This document shows positions 1-11,247 of a DNA stretch of 64,000 nt, piece after piece. Both the position numbers and the translations under genes were made by a program. The notes beneath the pieces are model-generated. The model was not told the DNA's origin, did not search any database, and saw only the letters and a program-made list of their open reading frames with translations. This stretch comes from Sisyra terminalis (lineage: Eukaryota > Arthropoda > Insecta > Neuroptera > Sisyridae): assembly GCA_958496175.1 (NCBI GenBank), contig OY292276.1:12852001-12916000 (forward strand), read 5' to 3'. Position 1 is the stretch's first letter. Every line of letters begins with the position of its first letter.

Positions 1-1014
1 ATTTAAGAACAAGAGTGTGTTGAAAACAATTGAAAACAATTGTTTACAATGATACAATTGAAAACAATTGTATAAAAAACAGTAGTATATATAGATTTTT
101 TGTAATGACATTATTATTATTAAAAGCTAAAAAATCCGTTGTCGTTAATTATTAATTCTCTACTGTTTGCGATCAACCAAAACCAATCCTACAATTATTT
201 AACATTAAGGGAGCAATTTTATCATATATTTCATTATCAATCAAAAAATAAAATCTTCCAAACCAATTTTTCTTTGGTATTTAGAAAAAATTGAAAATCA
301 ATTATTGTTATTGAAAATAAATAAAATATTCGAATATCTAAAAAAGGTTAAGTTCATAAGTGAGCATTACGTTTTTTGGATTTCACATATTGTAAACCTG
401 AAAATCCGATATACGTAATCACAAATAAATACATTAATGAGCGAATATCGAATAGCGAGAAATTTGGCGAACTGAAAGAAAATAGTTTAATTATGATAGT
501 TAAAATTCAGATATTTTAATAATAAGTGCATAGATACACAATGGTTATACTTGATTATGGAGGAATTGGGTTTCGTGCATTTGAACAAATTTTAATTTCG
601 CCGTAGTTTTGTACATTTCAGTAGTGTAAAAGTTGAGAGTTGAGACAATAAAATGGGATTTCTACTAATATTCTAAATATTTAGGCGAGTGTTTTGATAA
701 CTTTTGACTTTTTTAAGTCATAATTATGACTGGCTTTATTGAACTTAACGATAATTATTATTTATGTATAGTTGGTGATTGATTTACAGATTAATTGGTT
801 CACGGTAGATATACCTACCGTAGGTATACGGAATAGACCAAACTCTTTTTAGATATTTATAAATATTTTTTGAAAATTAATTGATCATTATGTACAACTA
901 TTTTATTCTAAGTAACAGTTTATTAAATGTGTCTTTTTAAAGTTGACAAAATAGTGTTTTTAAGTATGATTATGTTTTTCGTAAAAGAAATAAGAAAAAT
1001 AATAATTTTAAATT
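1..1014. other. A+T-rich non-coding DNA, no gene seen
   Basis: No convincing open frame or element is visible. Near the left end (about 18-68) the word GAAAACAATTG recurs three or four times around CAATTG palindromes, a small local repeat. Confidence 0.6.
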
Positions 1015-1096
1015 TGCAAATAGCAAATAGCAAATTTAAAAAGAAAATATAATCTATACCTATGTTACGCAGACGAAGTCGCGGGGATCAGCTAGT
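1015..1096 (+). mobile_element. Helitron-type 3' end
   Basis: The segment ends ACGAAGTCGCGGGGATCAGCTAGT-like (1073-1096), the arrangement seen at the 3' ends of many insect Helitrons and their non-autonomous relatives: a short GC-rich stem followed by a CTAGT terminus. Directly upstream (1013-1040) a GCAAATA word is repeated three times. The same end recurs in reverse orientation at 51311-51342. No Helitron Rep/helicase coding sequence is visible, so this is at best a non-autonomous copy, and its 5' end is not defined. Confidence 0.5.
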
Positions 1097-1644
1097 ATAT
1101 TAGAAAATAATCGACCATTAAGTTTGCGAGTGAACGATTTTTGTAATCTATTCTTTGTGTGGTGGAAAAAATAGAAAATAAAGATAAAAACATATTGAGA
1201 TTTCGATATGGATTGCTTCATGTAGAGTTTTATATAAACAAATGAAACAAATGGAGAAGAGTTTATTGTAGTAGCTTATTTTTTACTCAGAAAACAAATC
1301 GTTTTAGAACGTAGTGGTTTTATATCATTCCCAAGAGTGACCACTGTCGAGTAATAAGTTACTCTTAAACAACAACAAAACAACATTGACTTTTTGAAAA
1401 GGGAAAGCTAAATTCAGTCAGAATGACGAAGGATTTATTTTTCAAGATATATATGCATCTTGTCTCGTTTGCATACCACACCATACTAATAGATTGATGG
1501 TGTGTCGGAAATCTTTCCCGAACAATTTAAAAAGGTACATATAGCGATAGAATGAATTTAAGTACCTGGATTTTTCGGGAATGTCATTGACTTGGGAAAA
1601 AAATTCCCGCTAAATTAATTAACTATAAACTCAATAAGTGAAAG
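1097..1644. other. A+T-rich non-coding DNA, nothing recognised
   Basis: No open frame, repeat or element that I can support. Confidence 0.5.
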
Positions 1645-1912
1645 AAATATCAAACAATTGAGGAATAAAGACGAGTGGTGAAATAATATAGATCGAGGCC
1701 GATAGCTTTACCAACTAGTGGAGGTAAGCGCCTATGTAAGTACATCCAGAGAAAAGAGCGGTGCGATGTTTGGGGAATCCCGGCGGCGTCACAACGGTGA
1801 TGGAGTGTAGTCCAGAGGCCGGCACTACGTGAACTTCCACTCTGGATAAAGTCCCCGAAGTGCTGGCCTACTGCCACCCAGCCGCGTACCACGATTTATA
1901 AAGCCATCAACT
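1645..1912. other. G+C-rich island, function unknown
   Basis: This block is strikingly richer in G+C and CpG than its surroundings. It contains two good 5' splice-site-like strings on the plus strand (GGAG/GTAAGC near 1722 and CTAT/GTAAGT near 1735) and an 80-codon open frame on the minus strand (1892-1650). The minus-strand product resembles no family I know. The block could be an old exon, a transposon fragment or a regulatory element. The sequence alone does not decide. Confidence 0.3.
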
Positions 1913-2298
1913 TACGCCAACTACAACATTGTTTGCTTTATTTCAAACTCAATTTTCAAATTGTTCATTTATTATTGAATAAAATTGCACACGAAGTCCC
2001 ACTTCACCTCTCGTTGATTTCAGACCTACATATTTTATATAAAGTCGTTTGATTCAATGCTCGACATACAACGTTAGACTTTTATGTGGGTTTGAAAACT
2101 ATTTTTTTTTTATTTGGAAAAAAGGCAACAAGTTATTAGTATTTATTTTTAGTTTATCAACTTATTGATTTTATTGGAGATGAAAGTATTTCTTAGTCAA
2201 TTTTAAAACATTTAATGCTTTTAAGTCTTGGTTTGTTGTGATTGGTTTGGAAATGGTTAATTATGTATTATTGCACTTGTATAAGCAAATAAGCTCAA
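1913..2298. other. A+T-rich non-coding DNA, nothing recognised
   Basis: No feature that I can support. Confidence 0.5.
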
Positions 2299-2495
2299 GT
2301 GTACTTTAGCACACCCACAATCTGGCAATGTTGCATTTTCAACTTTGTTTTTCATTTAATTCGCGATATTTTTCTTAATTCAATTCTAATATGGTATAAT
2401 TCACTCTTTTGTGGGTAAATTTTCATTATGGACCTTTTTAATTTCGAATTAAATTAAAAACAAAGTCGAAAATGCAACATTGCTAAAGTACACAT
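2299..2495. repeat. short inverted-repeat element (MITE-like)
   Basis: The left arm (2299-2363) and right arm (2445-2495) are inverted copies. Both begin GTGTACTTTAGC, contain the word CAATGTTGCATTTTC or a one-base variant, and end AATTCG. The left arm carries about 15 extra bases (near 2311-2325) absent from the right arm. The roughly 80-base loop has no coding potential. The size and structure fit a non-autonomous foldback or MITE-type DNA element. No target-site duplication is clear. Confidence 0.65.
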
Positions 2496-3084
2496 GACCC
2501 AGCAAATGTTTTGCTACTGCGCATGATTAACCAATTGAAAAGCATCCGAAGTTCGGCTTAAGCTTTAACAGAAGCAAAGCTATTGTTATACTTTGCTGAT
2601 TTGAACAAAAAATTAGAGAAACACTCCCCAACTAAAATAACCAGATCGAGTTTTACATTCTTTGACTTGTAATAGTTAAATTCAGTGCATTTATAGGAAT
2701 ATTTTACAAATATAAACTTTCTTAATAAAAATTTACAAACCTCTCTTCGAGAGGTACAAGCAAATGTAATAAATAGTTTATTTTTTCTAGCATAAGTATA
2801 TGTAAAAAGACTTAATAGACTTCTTTGCTCTTTACTTTAATTCTTTTAATTTCAATCCATCAGTAGTTATGATCTTTTTTTTTTTGATTTTCAAATTGAT
2901 CACATACCTATATTGTAGTAGAAAAGTCCTAGAATTAATAATTCAGAATAAAAACCAAGATCAAGATCAAGATGAAAACGTTAATGAAGATTTTTTTTTT
3001 GGATTCTTGGAAACAAAGCTTCCCTCTACCATTAATTTTCCTTCAAGAAAAGATCAGCATCTTTGTTAATATTGATGTAGAAAA
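2496..3084. other. A+T-rich non-coding DNA
   Basis: No gene is supported. A short open frame on the plus strand (2869-3069) lies beside the clathrin pseudogene and looks like chance. A GATCAAGATCAAGATCAAGAT-type hexamer run sits at about 2958-2975. Confidence 0.5.
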
Positions 3085-3470
3085 TTTTCCACGAAAATTA
3101 AGTTTTTAATGACATCTTTATCGATATTAAGAAGACCGCCGATAACGAAAGGTGAAGGATTAACTTTTTGGGCATAAATTTCTATATATTTTTGCAAAGA
3201 ATTTCAATAGAAATATAACACACCAAAATGATCGCAAACAATAATCAACGGAAGTTGATTGATTAATTTCACTTCTTTGAGAACATTTTCTTCTCCTGCA
3301 TGATTATAACAGTTGGTTTCACAAAAAAATCGTTTCACTTCTCTAATTTGCCCAGTTTTGCAAGCGGTTTGAATATACTTAAATTGCACTTCTTGGTCTT
3401 GAATAAAATTGACTGCAGAACCGAAAAAATAAAACAATCTTTCGTAGCTTTTAAAGCTTGTCCGTGCCAA
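3085..3470 (-). pseudogene. Chc: clathrin heavy chain pseudogene fragment
   Basis: Clathrin heavy chain forms the legs of the triskelion that coats endocytic vesicles. The minus-strand frame reads [18 protein letters not shown], then [34 protein letters not shown], and, after an in-frame TGA at 3206-3204, continues in the same frame as [24 protein letters not shown] and DVIKNLIF. These blocks follow one another in the order of a conserved stretch of the leg repeats in the C-terminal half of the roughly 1,680-residue protein. About 120-130 residues are covered. Small in-frame losses (for instance between IIVCD and LYFY) and many substitutions show decay. No introns fall inside the fragment, so it may be a retrocopy or one old exon. 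Homology is lost on both sides. Confidence 0.9.
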
Positions 3471-3844
3471 ATATTGTAAAAAACAGGAGAACTATTGAAT
3501 AATGGTAAGACGTTAAAATTTTAATGAATAAAATCCGGTAAATTTTAGCAAAAACGAATCCCTTAAAATGTAATCAATTTATTGGGAATACTTTGTAGAA
3601 TAGCTTTCGATGCAAAAGCTATTCTTTTTTATGAAAATTCAAAAATGATGTTAAAGTTATTCGGAAGTCTTGCAGACCATTGGTATAAAAATCATCATCA
3701 TTTCATATTTAGTATTTAAATGATGCATATTTTTAAATTTATTTGATTAATTTAATGATTTATTATATTTTTTGTATGTCTCAAATTTGAAAACTGATAT
3801 TTCAGATGAACACTTTTCTTTGTCGTTGAATTTGATGAAAATTT
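3471..3844. other. A+T-rich non-coding DNA
   Basis: This lies upstream of the clathrin fragment. Extending the reading here gave no further clathrin-like sequence. Confidence 0.45.
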
Positions 3845-4400
3845 GGGAATCCTTTGACTTTATCACCAAAGATCATTTACAATTGTAAGTTTTTTTTAAT
3901 TTTAAGGAAATCAATGGTAATATAAACAATAATATTGTTGGTAAACTATATTGTATCAAATACACTTGGACATTATATCGTTTTTTTTGGAATAAATCTA
4001 CCACAAAAAGCTCAAAAGCTCCAAAAACGGGATTAGTTGGATTGGGATGTAGTGTTTTGCATTCGGCTTCAAAACGCATTTTAAATAAATGTTATTACTT
4101 TTTTTCTTTCTTGTACTTTATCATCAAATATCGTTTCTTATTGTTAGTTATTTTAGTTTTAAAGAAAATTATTGGGAATATAAATATTAAATTTGTAGGT
4201 TAACAATATTCTACCAAATACACTTAGACTTTACGTATCTATATCGTTCTTTACGATATAAATATCGTTCTTTACGAGTAAAACTACCACAAAAAAGCTC
4301 AAAAGCTCCAAAAGCTCCAAAAGCTGGGCAAATCATATTGAGACGAAGTTTTTTGCCTTTGGCATGTAAAAGCATTTTAAATAAATGTAACTACTTTTTA
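3845..4400. repeat. diverged tandem duplication, two units of about 270-285 bp
   Basis: Unit 1 (about 3845-4110) and unit 2 (about 4111-4400) share a series of words in order: CAAATACACTTGGAC/TAGAC, TATATCGTT, CTACCACAAAAA, AGCTCAAAAGCTCCAAAA and CATTTTAAATAAATGT. Unit 2 has extra copies of AGCTCCAAA and of ATATCGTTCTTTACGA. Read on the minus strand, each unit gives a related short open stretch ending FGAFELF and KKRY or RKERY, so the unit may derive from something once coding. I do not recognise it. Confidence 0.7.
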
Positions 4401-7400
4401 CTCTTTACAAACTACTAGATGATAATTTTTTTCCTATTTTTTGGAAATAACGCATAAAATGATCCAAACTATATTCCTCAAGGGTTTTTGGGGTCTTTGT
4501 TTACAAATATTGAATCAATTAAGTCCTGCCATGTACCTAGGAAGATCTTGGAACTTCTTCCCTAAAATTTATTGAGAATTTAATTTTAAGTGAGTTGTAG
4601 TCACTTATTAAGGGGTTGATGGAATCGCCGATTAAAAATATATGGCTTATGATATTTTCTTATGTATCTGGGGTAAGCATCGATGTGATATTTGCAAAGT
4701 TTTTAAAATTTCGAACAAAATTAATTCAAAAAATTTGGTTTAATTAGATTCCCCATCGTACTTGAAAATCTGGTGATAGTTGTGAATATCATTTTCTGTA
4801 AGTTCGTTTAACCTTTTCTAAAATTTGATTTGAAAACACACAGGAGAGATTTTGCATAGAAAAGAAGAATATAGAATAAAATGTGGTAATTTTTTTGTTA
4901 ATTCTTTAAGGGTCAAATGAAAAAAAAAAAAACAAATTTCAATCCGATATCTCCTTTTTTCGCAATGTGGAATGCTTGATTGCCTCACCTGCATTAAATA
5001 AGAAAATAGAAAATCATATTTTGAGAAAAGGATATTCTGTCAAGAAAATTAAACGGTTGATTTAAATAATTAATCGATATAAGCAAAGCAGTGTATTTTA
5101 GTAATTGAGAAACATGGCTTTTTTTTATTCAAATTAATTTTAAATTGTGCCTAACGAAAGACATATAATCAACCTAAGGGTAGTAAACTGTATTCTCCGA
5201 ATAATGTTATTCTACCATTCGAAAAAATATATTTTCGTGAATCTTGTTTACACGCAAAACGTTATAAAAAATGTCATTTATAATTGAAAGAAAATTTCAA
5301 AATTGTTGTTATTTCATTATTTAATTTTGTGCTGTGCCATAATTCCTTAACAAAATCAAATGTAAATAAAATTGGATTTGTTGTTTGTATTAAAAAATGT
5401 TATGGACAGAGCGAAATAATTTTGCAATTGTTCATATATTATTAACGGTCGAGTTGACCATATCACCGCTTTGAGTGTACGAGTATTTGTAGTTTTTGTT
5501 TTTGGCCACCACCCTTGACTTGTGTAGATTTCCCAGGTGGGCCGGTTTGGTTTGACCGCAAGGTGAAAAGAATAATGTAACCATATATATATTGTTGTTA
5601 TGATAAAACGAGCTTTGTGGATAGATCGTTTGTGTCGTAAGGATGCTTTTTGCTGCTTTAACTTATTTTATGCATGCTGATTTTTCACTTGAAGAACTCT
5701 ACACACTTGACATAACTTGGGACAGTACAATTTATTTTACTCATATGATATTATCTATCTAGTATGGCAAATAGTCCCCGGAAAGGTTTTTCAACCCCTC
5801 GGCTTCTTCACATGAAAAATCTACACCGGGTAACACCAATACAATGCTAACATATGCGTACAACGTGTTTTTCTCAACAGTCCAAATTATATTAAGATAA
5901 ATTGGTTGAATTTTACATCGACGCGCTGGAAAATCTAGCTGACGCTTTTTAAAATCAAAGTCATTTGGGAAAATTCTAATGAAATAAAAAACATTTTCAT
6001 CAATATTCACTTGTATAAATCAACCATTCCATTCCTCAAGTCAAACAACGCTTTTATACTATTTTCCAGACGCTTTCTTTGATTAAAAATCTTGTTTAAT
6101 CAAAGTATTTTGCCGAGAAAATCTCATTGATTTGATTTGACGCGGTGTTGACATTAGTGGAGAGCTTTTCTTAACGTGGCAGATCAAAGAATACAGCAGC
6201 CGTAAATCCCATGGGCCACAATATTCAAAATGATGACGACAAAGAAATAAATATAACAAATACTTGCGCAGAAAATATTGTCACCTGCAGCTTTCAAATG
6301 TGTCTTCATAATATTCTCTATTGTTTTTATTCCATCGTTCTGTTCCCCACATTGTGATATTCACTTCGCGAAATGAGAAATTGCGACGGCTGAGTTTATA
6401 TGCGAGTCATTTGTTACAGGCTTCCTATCTTTTTTAAACCTGAATAAAGGATTTTATTATGTACGTTAGTTTTTTGTTCATATTATCACAGTCTTCGTGT
6501 TTCGTATGTTTTCATGGGGGAAAATTGCGCTTTATAGTTTATATTATGGGTATTCACTAACAGTTGGTTACATCTACTCTAGTTGAGCCACATGTTTAAT
6601 ATATTCTACAAATACTATATGGACGTCTCTTCATGTATTTCTTTGTCCCGGGTTCTTTAAATCTCAATGAATAAAACGGTGGCATTAACTTAAATGGTAG
6701 AAATGAAGCATTTAAGACAATTGCAATAAAGCTTTCAGTTTAAATCCACGCGTTTGGGAAACCAAATTGAAACATTTTAAAAACCTTATTAAATATGAAT
6801 GTTATCATTTTTATAAATAAATTCCCAATCAATTACTTCCTTGCTATAACATAAACTTAATACTGAGGGTAAAAAAGATGAGTTTACGATAAGTATTAAT
6901 ATCTCTAACCATTTTTGATCCTAAATGCGCTTTATTGGATGCCACTCGTTTATGGTTTCAAATTTGAAAAATTTAAACCACCTATATTTTTACTACAGTG
7001 ACGCAAAGTTGGACACTTATTAGAAAATATATAGTCATCATGATTGCAACGGGTATAAGTTTAAGAACCACTGATAAATCATAAAAAAGCAAATCATAGA
7101 AATCTCAATCTCTTTTAATATCTGTTCAAATCTTCTAAGCTAGGAAACGACATTTAATGTGGTTTTCTCAATTATTTAAAGCAAAGCCTCATCTTTAAAT
7201 GTAACTTAAATTTTAGGAAACAAATCGTTGGGAAAATCTTAAAGTTTTGACCAATTCCCGAATTTAAAGAACCCGTAGCAACCTTCTCTGCTAGACCCAC
7301 ACCCAAAGTTTTGAAAAATCTGATTTTTGGAAATTTTATTTGTTCCCATTCATCAAAATTACTTTACAAAGTAAAAAGCTTCTCGGTTTGGAGACGAAAA

Positions 7401-7689
7401 AATATTAAATTAAACCTCCAAATATTGTATGTTTAAAACTTATAGTAGGCATGCTAACGTTTAAGGGATGAAGAAGTTCCATATCTTTCAAAAGTACTTT
7501 GAAATCAGTTCATGATTAGTTTATATTTAAACAAATTACGATTTTATTAAACTGCATTGTTGATAACTTTCATATTATCGTTAATTCTAAGACAAACTTT
7601 GATTCTTGTATTCTCTTTTATTTCCCAGCTAAGGAAATTTTTCCAAAGCAGTTTAAAAGTGGTTTACATTTAGGAAGATTTTTTTTTGT
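4401..7689. other. A+T-rich non-coding DNA with two G+C-richer patches
   Basis: No gene is supported. Patches of more balanced composition lie at about 5450-5570 and 6120-6420. They lack long frames and could be conserved non-coding elements. An 83-codon minus-strand frame (6010-5759) has no recognisable motif and is probably chance. Confidence 0.45.
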
Positions 7690-8515
7690 GGACTATTATG
7701 TATTTTGCACCAGTTCAGCGATGTGTCGCTATATCATGGTGGTGATGGCAGGCAATTGGTCTTTAGAGGCGTTTAAGTAGCTGGATGAGTCGAACTTCAT
7801 TTCTATGTCTTTTTTTTTATTTGTTGATTGGTTCTTGATCTTGTGGTCAAACATCTACTATTTCTTGGAGCTCTTGTGGGAGTTTCCGTTTCAGCCTTCT
7901 ATGATTTATGGTTTCTCCCAAGCCTAGTTCTACTGCACTAGGACAATTTTCTAGACCGTTAAGGAAGTTCCTTGTGAGTGCGGTTAGAAAGTCTTTTAAG
8001 TATGGGACATTCATTTCGTGATGAATTTGGTTGTTTCTGACATACCATGAAGCTTTAGTGATGATCCTCAGGACTCTATGTTGGAACACCTGTAACTCAT
8101 TATGATTTTTCTTTGAGAATGGAAACCAGACTGCGAAAGAGTATGTGAGAAGTGGTCTAATGACTGATTTGTATATCATCATTGAACATTCCATACTTAG
8201 ACGAGACCTTCTGTTGATAAGTGGGTATAGTTGGATAAGTCGAGTGTTGGCTTCTCTGACTTTACTTGAGATGTGGTTTTGCCAGGTTAATTTCGAGTCT
8301 AGAAGTATGCCCAGATATTTGCGTTTTTTTCTCACACCACGGAATTTCCATGCGATCCAACACGATAGGCTCCAATTGGTTGGAGAAACGTCTTAGAGAG
8401 AAAATTTTTGCGACACTTTTTGATGGATTTATGATAATTTTCCATCTACTGAACCAGGAAGATGGTTGATAGACTGCTGGGTTTTCTGAATGGCCCTTTG
8501 AAGATCTAAAGATTA
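7690..8515 (-). mobile_element. jockey-clade LINE fragment (end of reverse transcriptase and 3' region)
   Basis: The minus-strand frame 8335-7847 encodes KYLGILLDSKLTW, then LLTYSFAVW, then VLRIITKASWYVRNNQIH and a C-terminal RLKRKLPQELQ. This is the signature end of a jockey-type reverse transcriptase, from the YLG motif in the thumb to the C-terminal tail. Upstream, to about 8515, a shifted frame still reads WKIIINPSKS, matching the family just before YLG. At least one frameshift, near the A-run at 8320-8330, separates the two parts. Most of the element, including the endonuclease and the catalytic YADD region, is missing, as is typical of 5'-truncated LINE copies. The 3' untranslated part probably runs to about 7690. 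Confidence 0.85.
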
Positions 8516-8570
8516 TTTTGAAATTTTTATTAAAATTGGTTTCTATTTATAATTTACAATTTGAAAAAAT

Positions 8571-9010
8571 AAAATATTTTCCTTCTGTTAAACGGTTTGA
8601 GGCTTTAATGGGTCCTTCTTATCGTTCGCAGTCGATGTCATAATGAAAAAGACCAATTACTGTCGGAACTCTCTATAGAGTCGGTAATAGGTCTCTTGGC
8701 CATCTGCACTGCAACCTTCTTAATGGATTATTAGGATGACAGGGCTAGGAAATTTGGATTTGGATGGTTATGGAGACTATCATGGAATTTTAGGAAACGA
8801 TTTTGGACTAGGGTGTTTACAAATGGAATATCTAGGTCGTTGTGAATGTCTTTATTACGGATGGAGTGTAGAGCATTTATGATAAGACGAAGTACTTTAA
8901 GTTGTAAGAATTGAATACTTTGGATGTGGGAGTTTGGGAATTTGGGTAGGCGACGAATACTCCTCACCATATCTTAACTGAAGCCGCAATTTGGCAGGAA
9001 AGATTGGATT
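8571..9010 (-). mobile_element. second jockey-clade LINE fragment (C-terminal tail)
   Basis: The minus-strand frame 8970-8731 encodes VLRLIINALHSIRNKDIH, then DIPFVNTLV and LHNHPNPNFL, aligning with the last 80 or so residues of a jockey reverse transcriptase. It lies in the same orientation as the neighbouring fragment but differs strongly from it in sequence, so it is a separate insertion rather than a duplicate. It is truncated on the 5' side. No poly(A) tail is obvious. Confidence 0.8.
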
Positions 9011-10298
9011 TTGAGAAAATATTAGGAAGGAAGGGTATTTTTTAATTTGAACAGTAATCCCTGATGTAACATCCGGTCAAAAGTCTGTACCACATCCAGA
9101 AAAGTTTCTACGCATAATTTCATCGTTTACAAGGCCTAAAAATGGTTTGATGTGTTGAAATGATGTTCTAGGACTATAAAATAGAAAAAAATCGTTTTAA
9201 AAAGAAAGCGTTTAAAAATTTTTGGAATTTTGAGAAAAGAGACAATGTCTATAAGAGTCTATAAGAAAGTTTATAGGTCAAAGTCTATAAGAAGATGGAT
9301 CGGAGGTCATCAGGTTTGTATGATGTAGGGATTATAGGGATTATGATTATGACTAAAAATTTACATTTGTTGGGAAAGAATGCGGTTCGGAGGATTGCAT
9401 TAAAGATGGTGACGAGGAAAATATGAAAAAAAAATTTTAATGGTAACTGATTTTTTTCAAAATTCTGACATGAGTTTTGGATTAGATCTTGCTACAAAGG
9501 TCATATTCATCGATAAAATATTTTGCACACTTTTCAAAAAATTGTATGAAAACTTAATACATTTTTATTGTTTTATAACTGTAATACATTACATCGTCGA
9601 CTTTAAGTGTTAACCAACTAAGACCATTTAATGATATTTTTCGCTCCATTAGGAAAGGAATACAAAGTTCTATCGAGTGACAATTTAAAAAAACCACTTT
9701 AAATAAAAAAATTTCCAAAAATAACTTGAAACGAAACTTGTTATCTGTATTATCTTATTTTGCTTTAATTAATTTTCCTTCCCCTGTAAAAACTGTTAAA
9801 ATGGACTTAGCAAGTTAACACTTTAGGGGGACGATATAATGTATCGCATAGCGTTTACGGAAAAATCCAATACTACTTGATGACTATTGATGAAAGTTTC
9901 TTGGCAACAAAATACGTCAGAACACATTTTCTTGAAAACAATTTCAATTTTTGTAATTATAATTTTATTTAGTGAATAATATATTGTAAAATTTAACTAC
10001 CAATATATTGATTAATTGTTAATAAAATTTAAAACCCGTGTTTTTCTAGCCAAATTCTTATGTCAGATTATGAACTTAAATTTTTATTTAACTTTTTACT
10101 GAAATAATTTTCAGTTTATGAAAAAAAAAAGTTAACTTTCTTTAGAGTTTAATAGGTTTACTATGCAATGATTAATTGATTCTTCAGATATTTACTAGTG
10201 ATCCCTAAGATTCTGTTTAATAATTTTTTCAAAAATTACTTGAAATATTTTTTAATATCAAAAAAATGAGTATTAAAACTTAGTTAATTGAAATTTTG
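9011..10298. other. A+T-rich non-coding DNA
   Basis: No gene is supported. CTATAAGA words are repeated irregularly at about 9247-9300. A short G+C-richer patch at 9290-9420 shows no coding signal. Confidence 0.45.
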
Positions 10299-10615
10299 TG
10301 TATACAATATATAGAATATATTGCGGTCCAATTTATGTAGTATAATTTAATATAATAATATATAAAAATTAAACCATAAACATAAATTTGAACAGAAGTT
10401 CAAACAAAAATATTCATGACGTATTGCCCAGATACGTATTTCGATTGCCAAACAATTTTCCTCAGTGGTCATCAAGTAGTTTGGATCACTCCGTAACTGC
10501 TTTGTGATGATTCACGTCTGTTCAAATTTATGTTTATGGTATTATTTTTATATATTATTATATTAAATTATACTACATAAATTGGACCACAATATATTCT
10601 GTATATTGTATACAC
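10299..10615. repeat. foldback element with about 105-bp inverted arms
   Basis: The arms at about 10299-10405 and 10508-10615 are near-perfect inverted copies. The left starts GTGTATACAATATATAGAAT and the right ends with its complement. The loop (about 10420-10505) holds ACGTATTTCGATTGCC followed by CCTCAGTGGTCA. That loop sequence recurs, without these arms, at 44151-44240. The element has no coding capacity and is probably a non-autonomous foldback transposon. Confidence 0.8.
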
Positions 10616-11022
10616 AGTATAACTGTTCATAGTCAGCGAAAAAATCTTATTTTGATAATTGAAATTTATTTTTGAGTCATATTTCTCACAAATTCTTAAG
10701 GAATTAAAACGGTGGATTTGATTTATTAAGCCCTCATAAATTGTACGATACGTCTCCCACTTATAAATGTTATATTGAGAACTAGAGACATTTTCAATCG
10801 ATGACGATCGTTTCTGTGATGTGTTTCAGAAATAATTACGAAAATATCTTAATTGGTTGGTTGGCTGTAATTTATGCTTAAATTATTAAGAGCATATCAA
10901 TAGCATTAACGTATAGAATGTTTAATCAGTTTGAATTAGAGTTGTGAGTTCTTCTATCCTACTTTCGATGGAGAAACCGCGGACAACGAATTATAGCTCT
11001 TGTCACGGCTGTTCATTTGTAG
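10616..11022. other. A+T-rich non-coding DNA
   Basis: No feature that I can support. The last 25 bases form a fair polypyrimidine/acceptor sequence for the candidate exon that follows. Confidence 0.4.
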
Positions 11023-11128
11023 ATGGAGTTTTTATCCCCAAGAGAAAATCCCCAATCACGAGCCGAGAAAATTGCTTATCTCTGCAACCAATGGAGACGG
11101 TGGCAGTGTTTTAACGGAGACGAGAAGG
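11023..11128 (+). CDS. candidate coding exon, product unknown
   Basis: A 3' splice-site-like string (CTGTTCATTTGTAG) ends at 11022 and a good 5' splice site (AAGG/GTGAGA) follows at 11129. Between them the frame starting at ATG 11023 reads MEFLSPRENPQSRAEKIAYL and on through CNQWRRWQCFNGDEK. The open frame continues past the donor to a TGA at 11245-11247 (74 codons). The segment is much richer in G+C than its flanks and has a balanced residue composition, unlike the chance frames around it. I do not recognise the protein. It could instead be a conserved non-coding element with an open frame by accident. Confidence 0.35.
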
Positions 11129-11247
11129 GTGAGAAACAATGCATGATCATAGTGCAACAATCAGCCCTTCTTCACCAACCACCTTATGTGGCACGCACAG
11201 GAAGTGTGGGTAGTGCACCCTTAACTCCAACCACTCTCAATGTGTGA

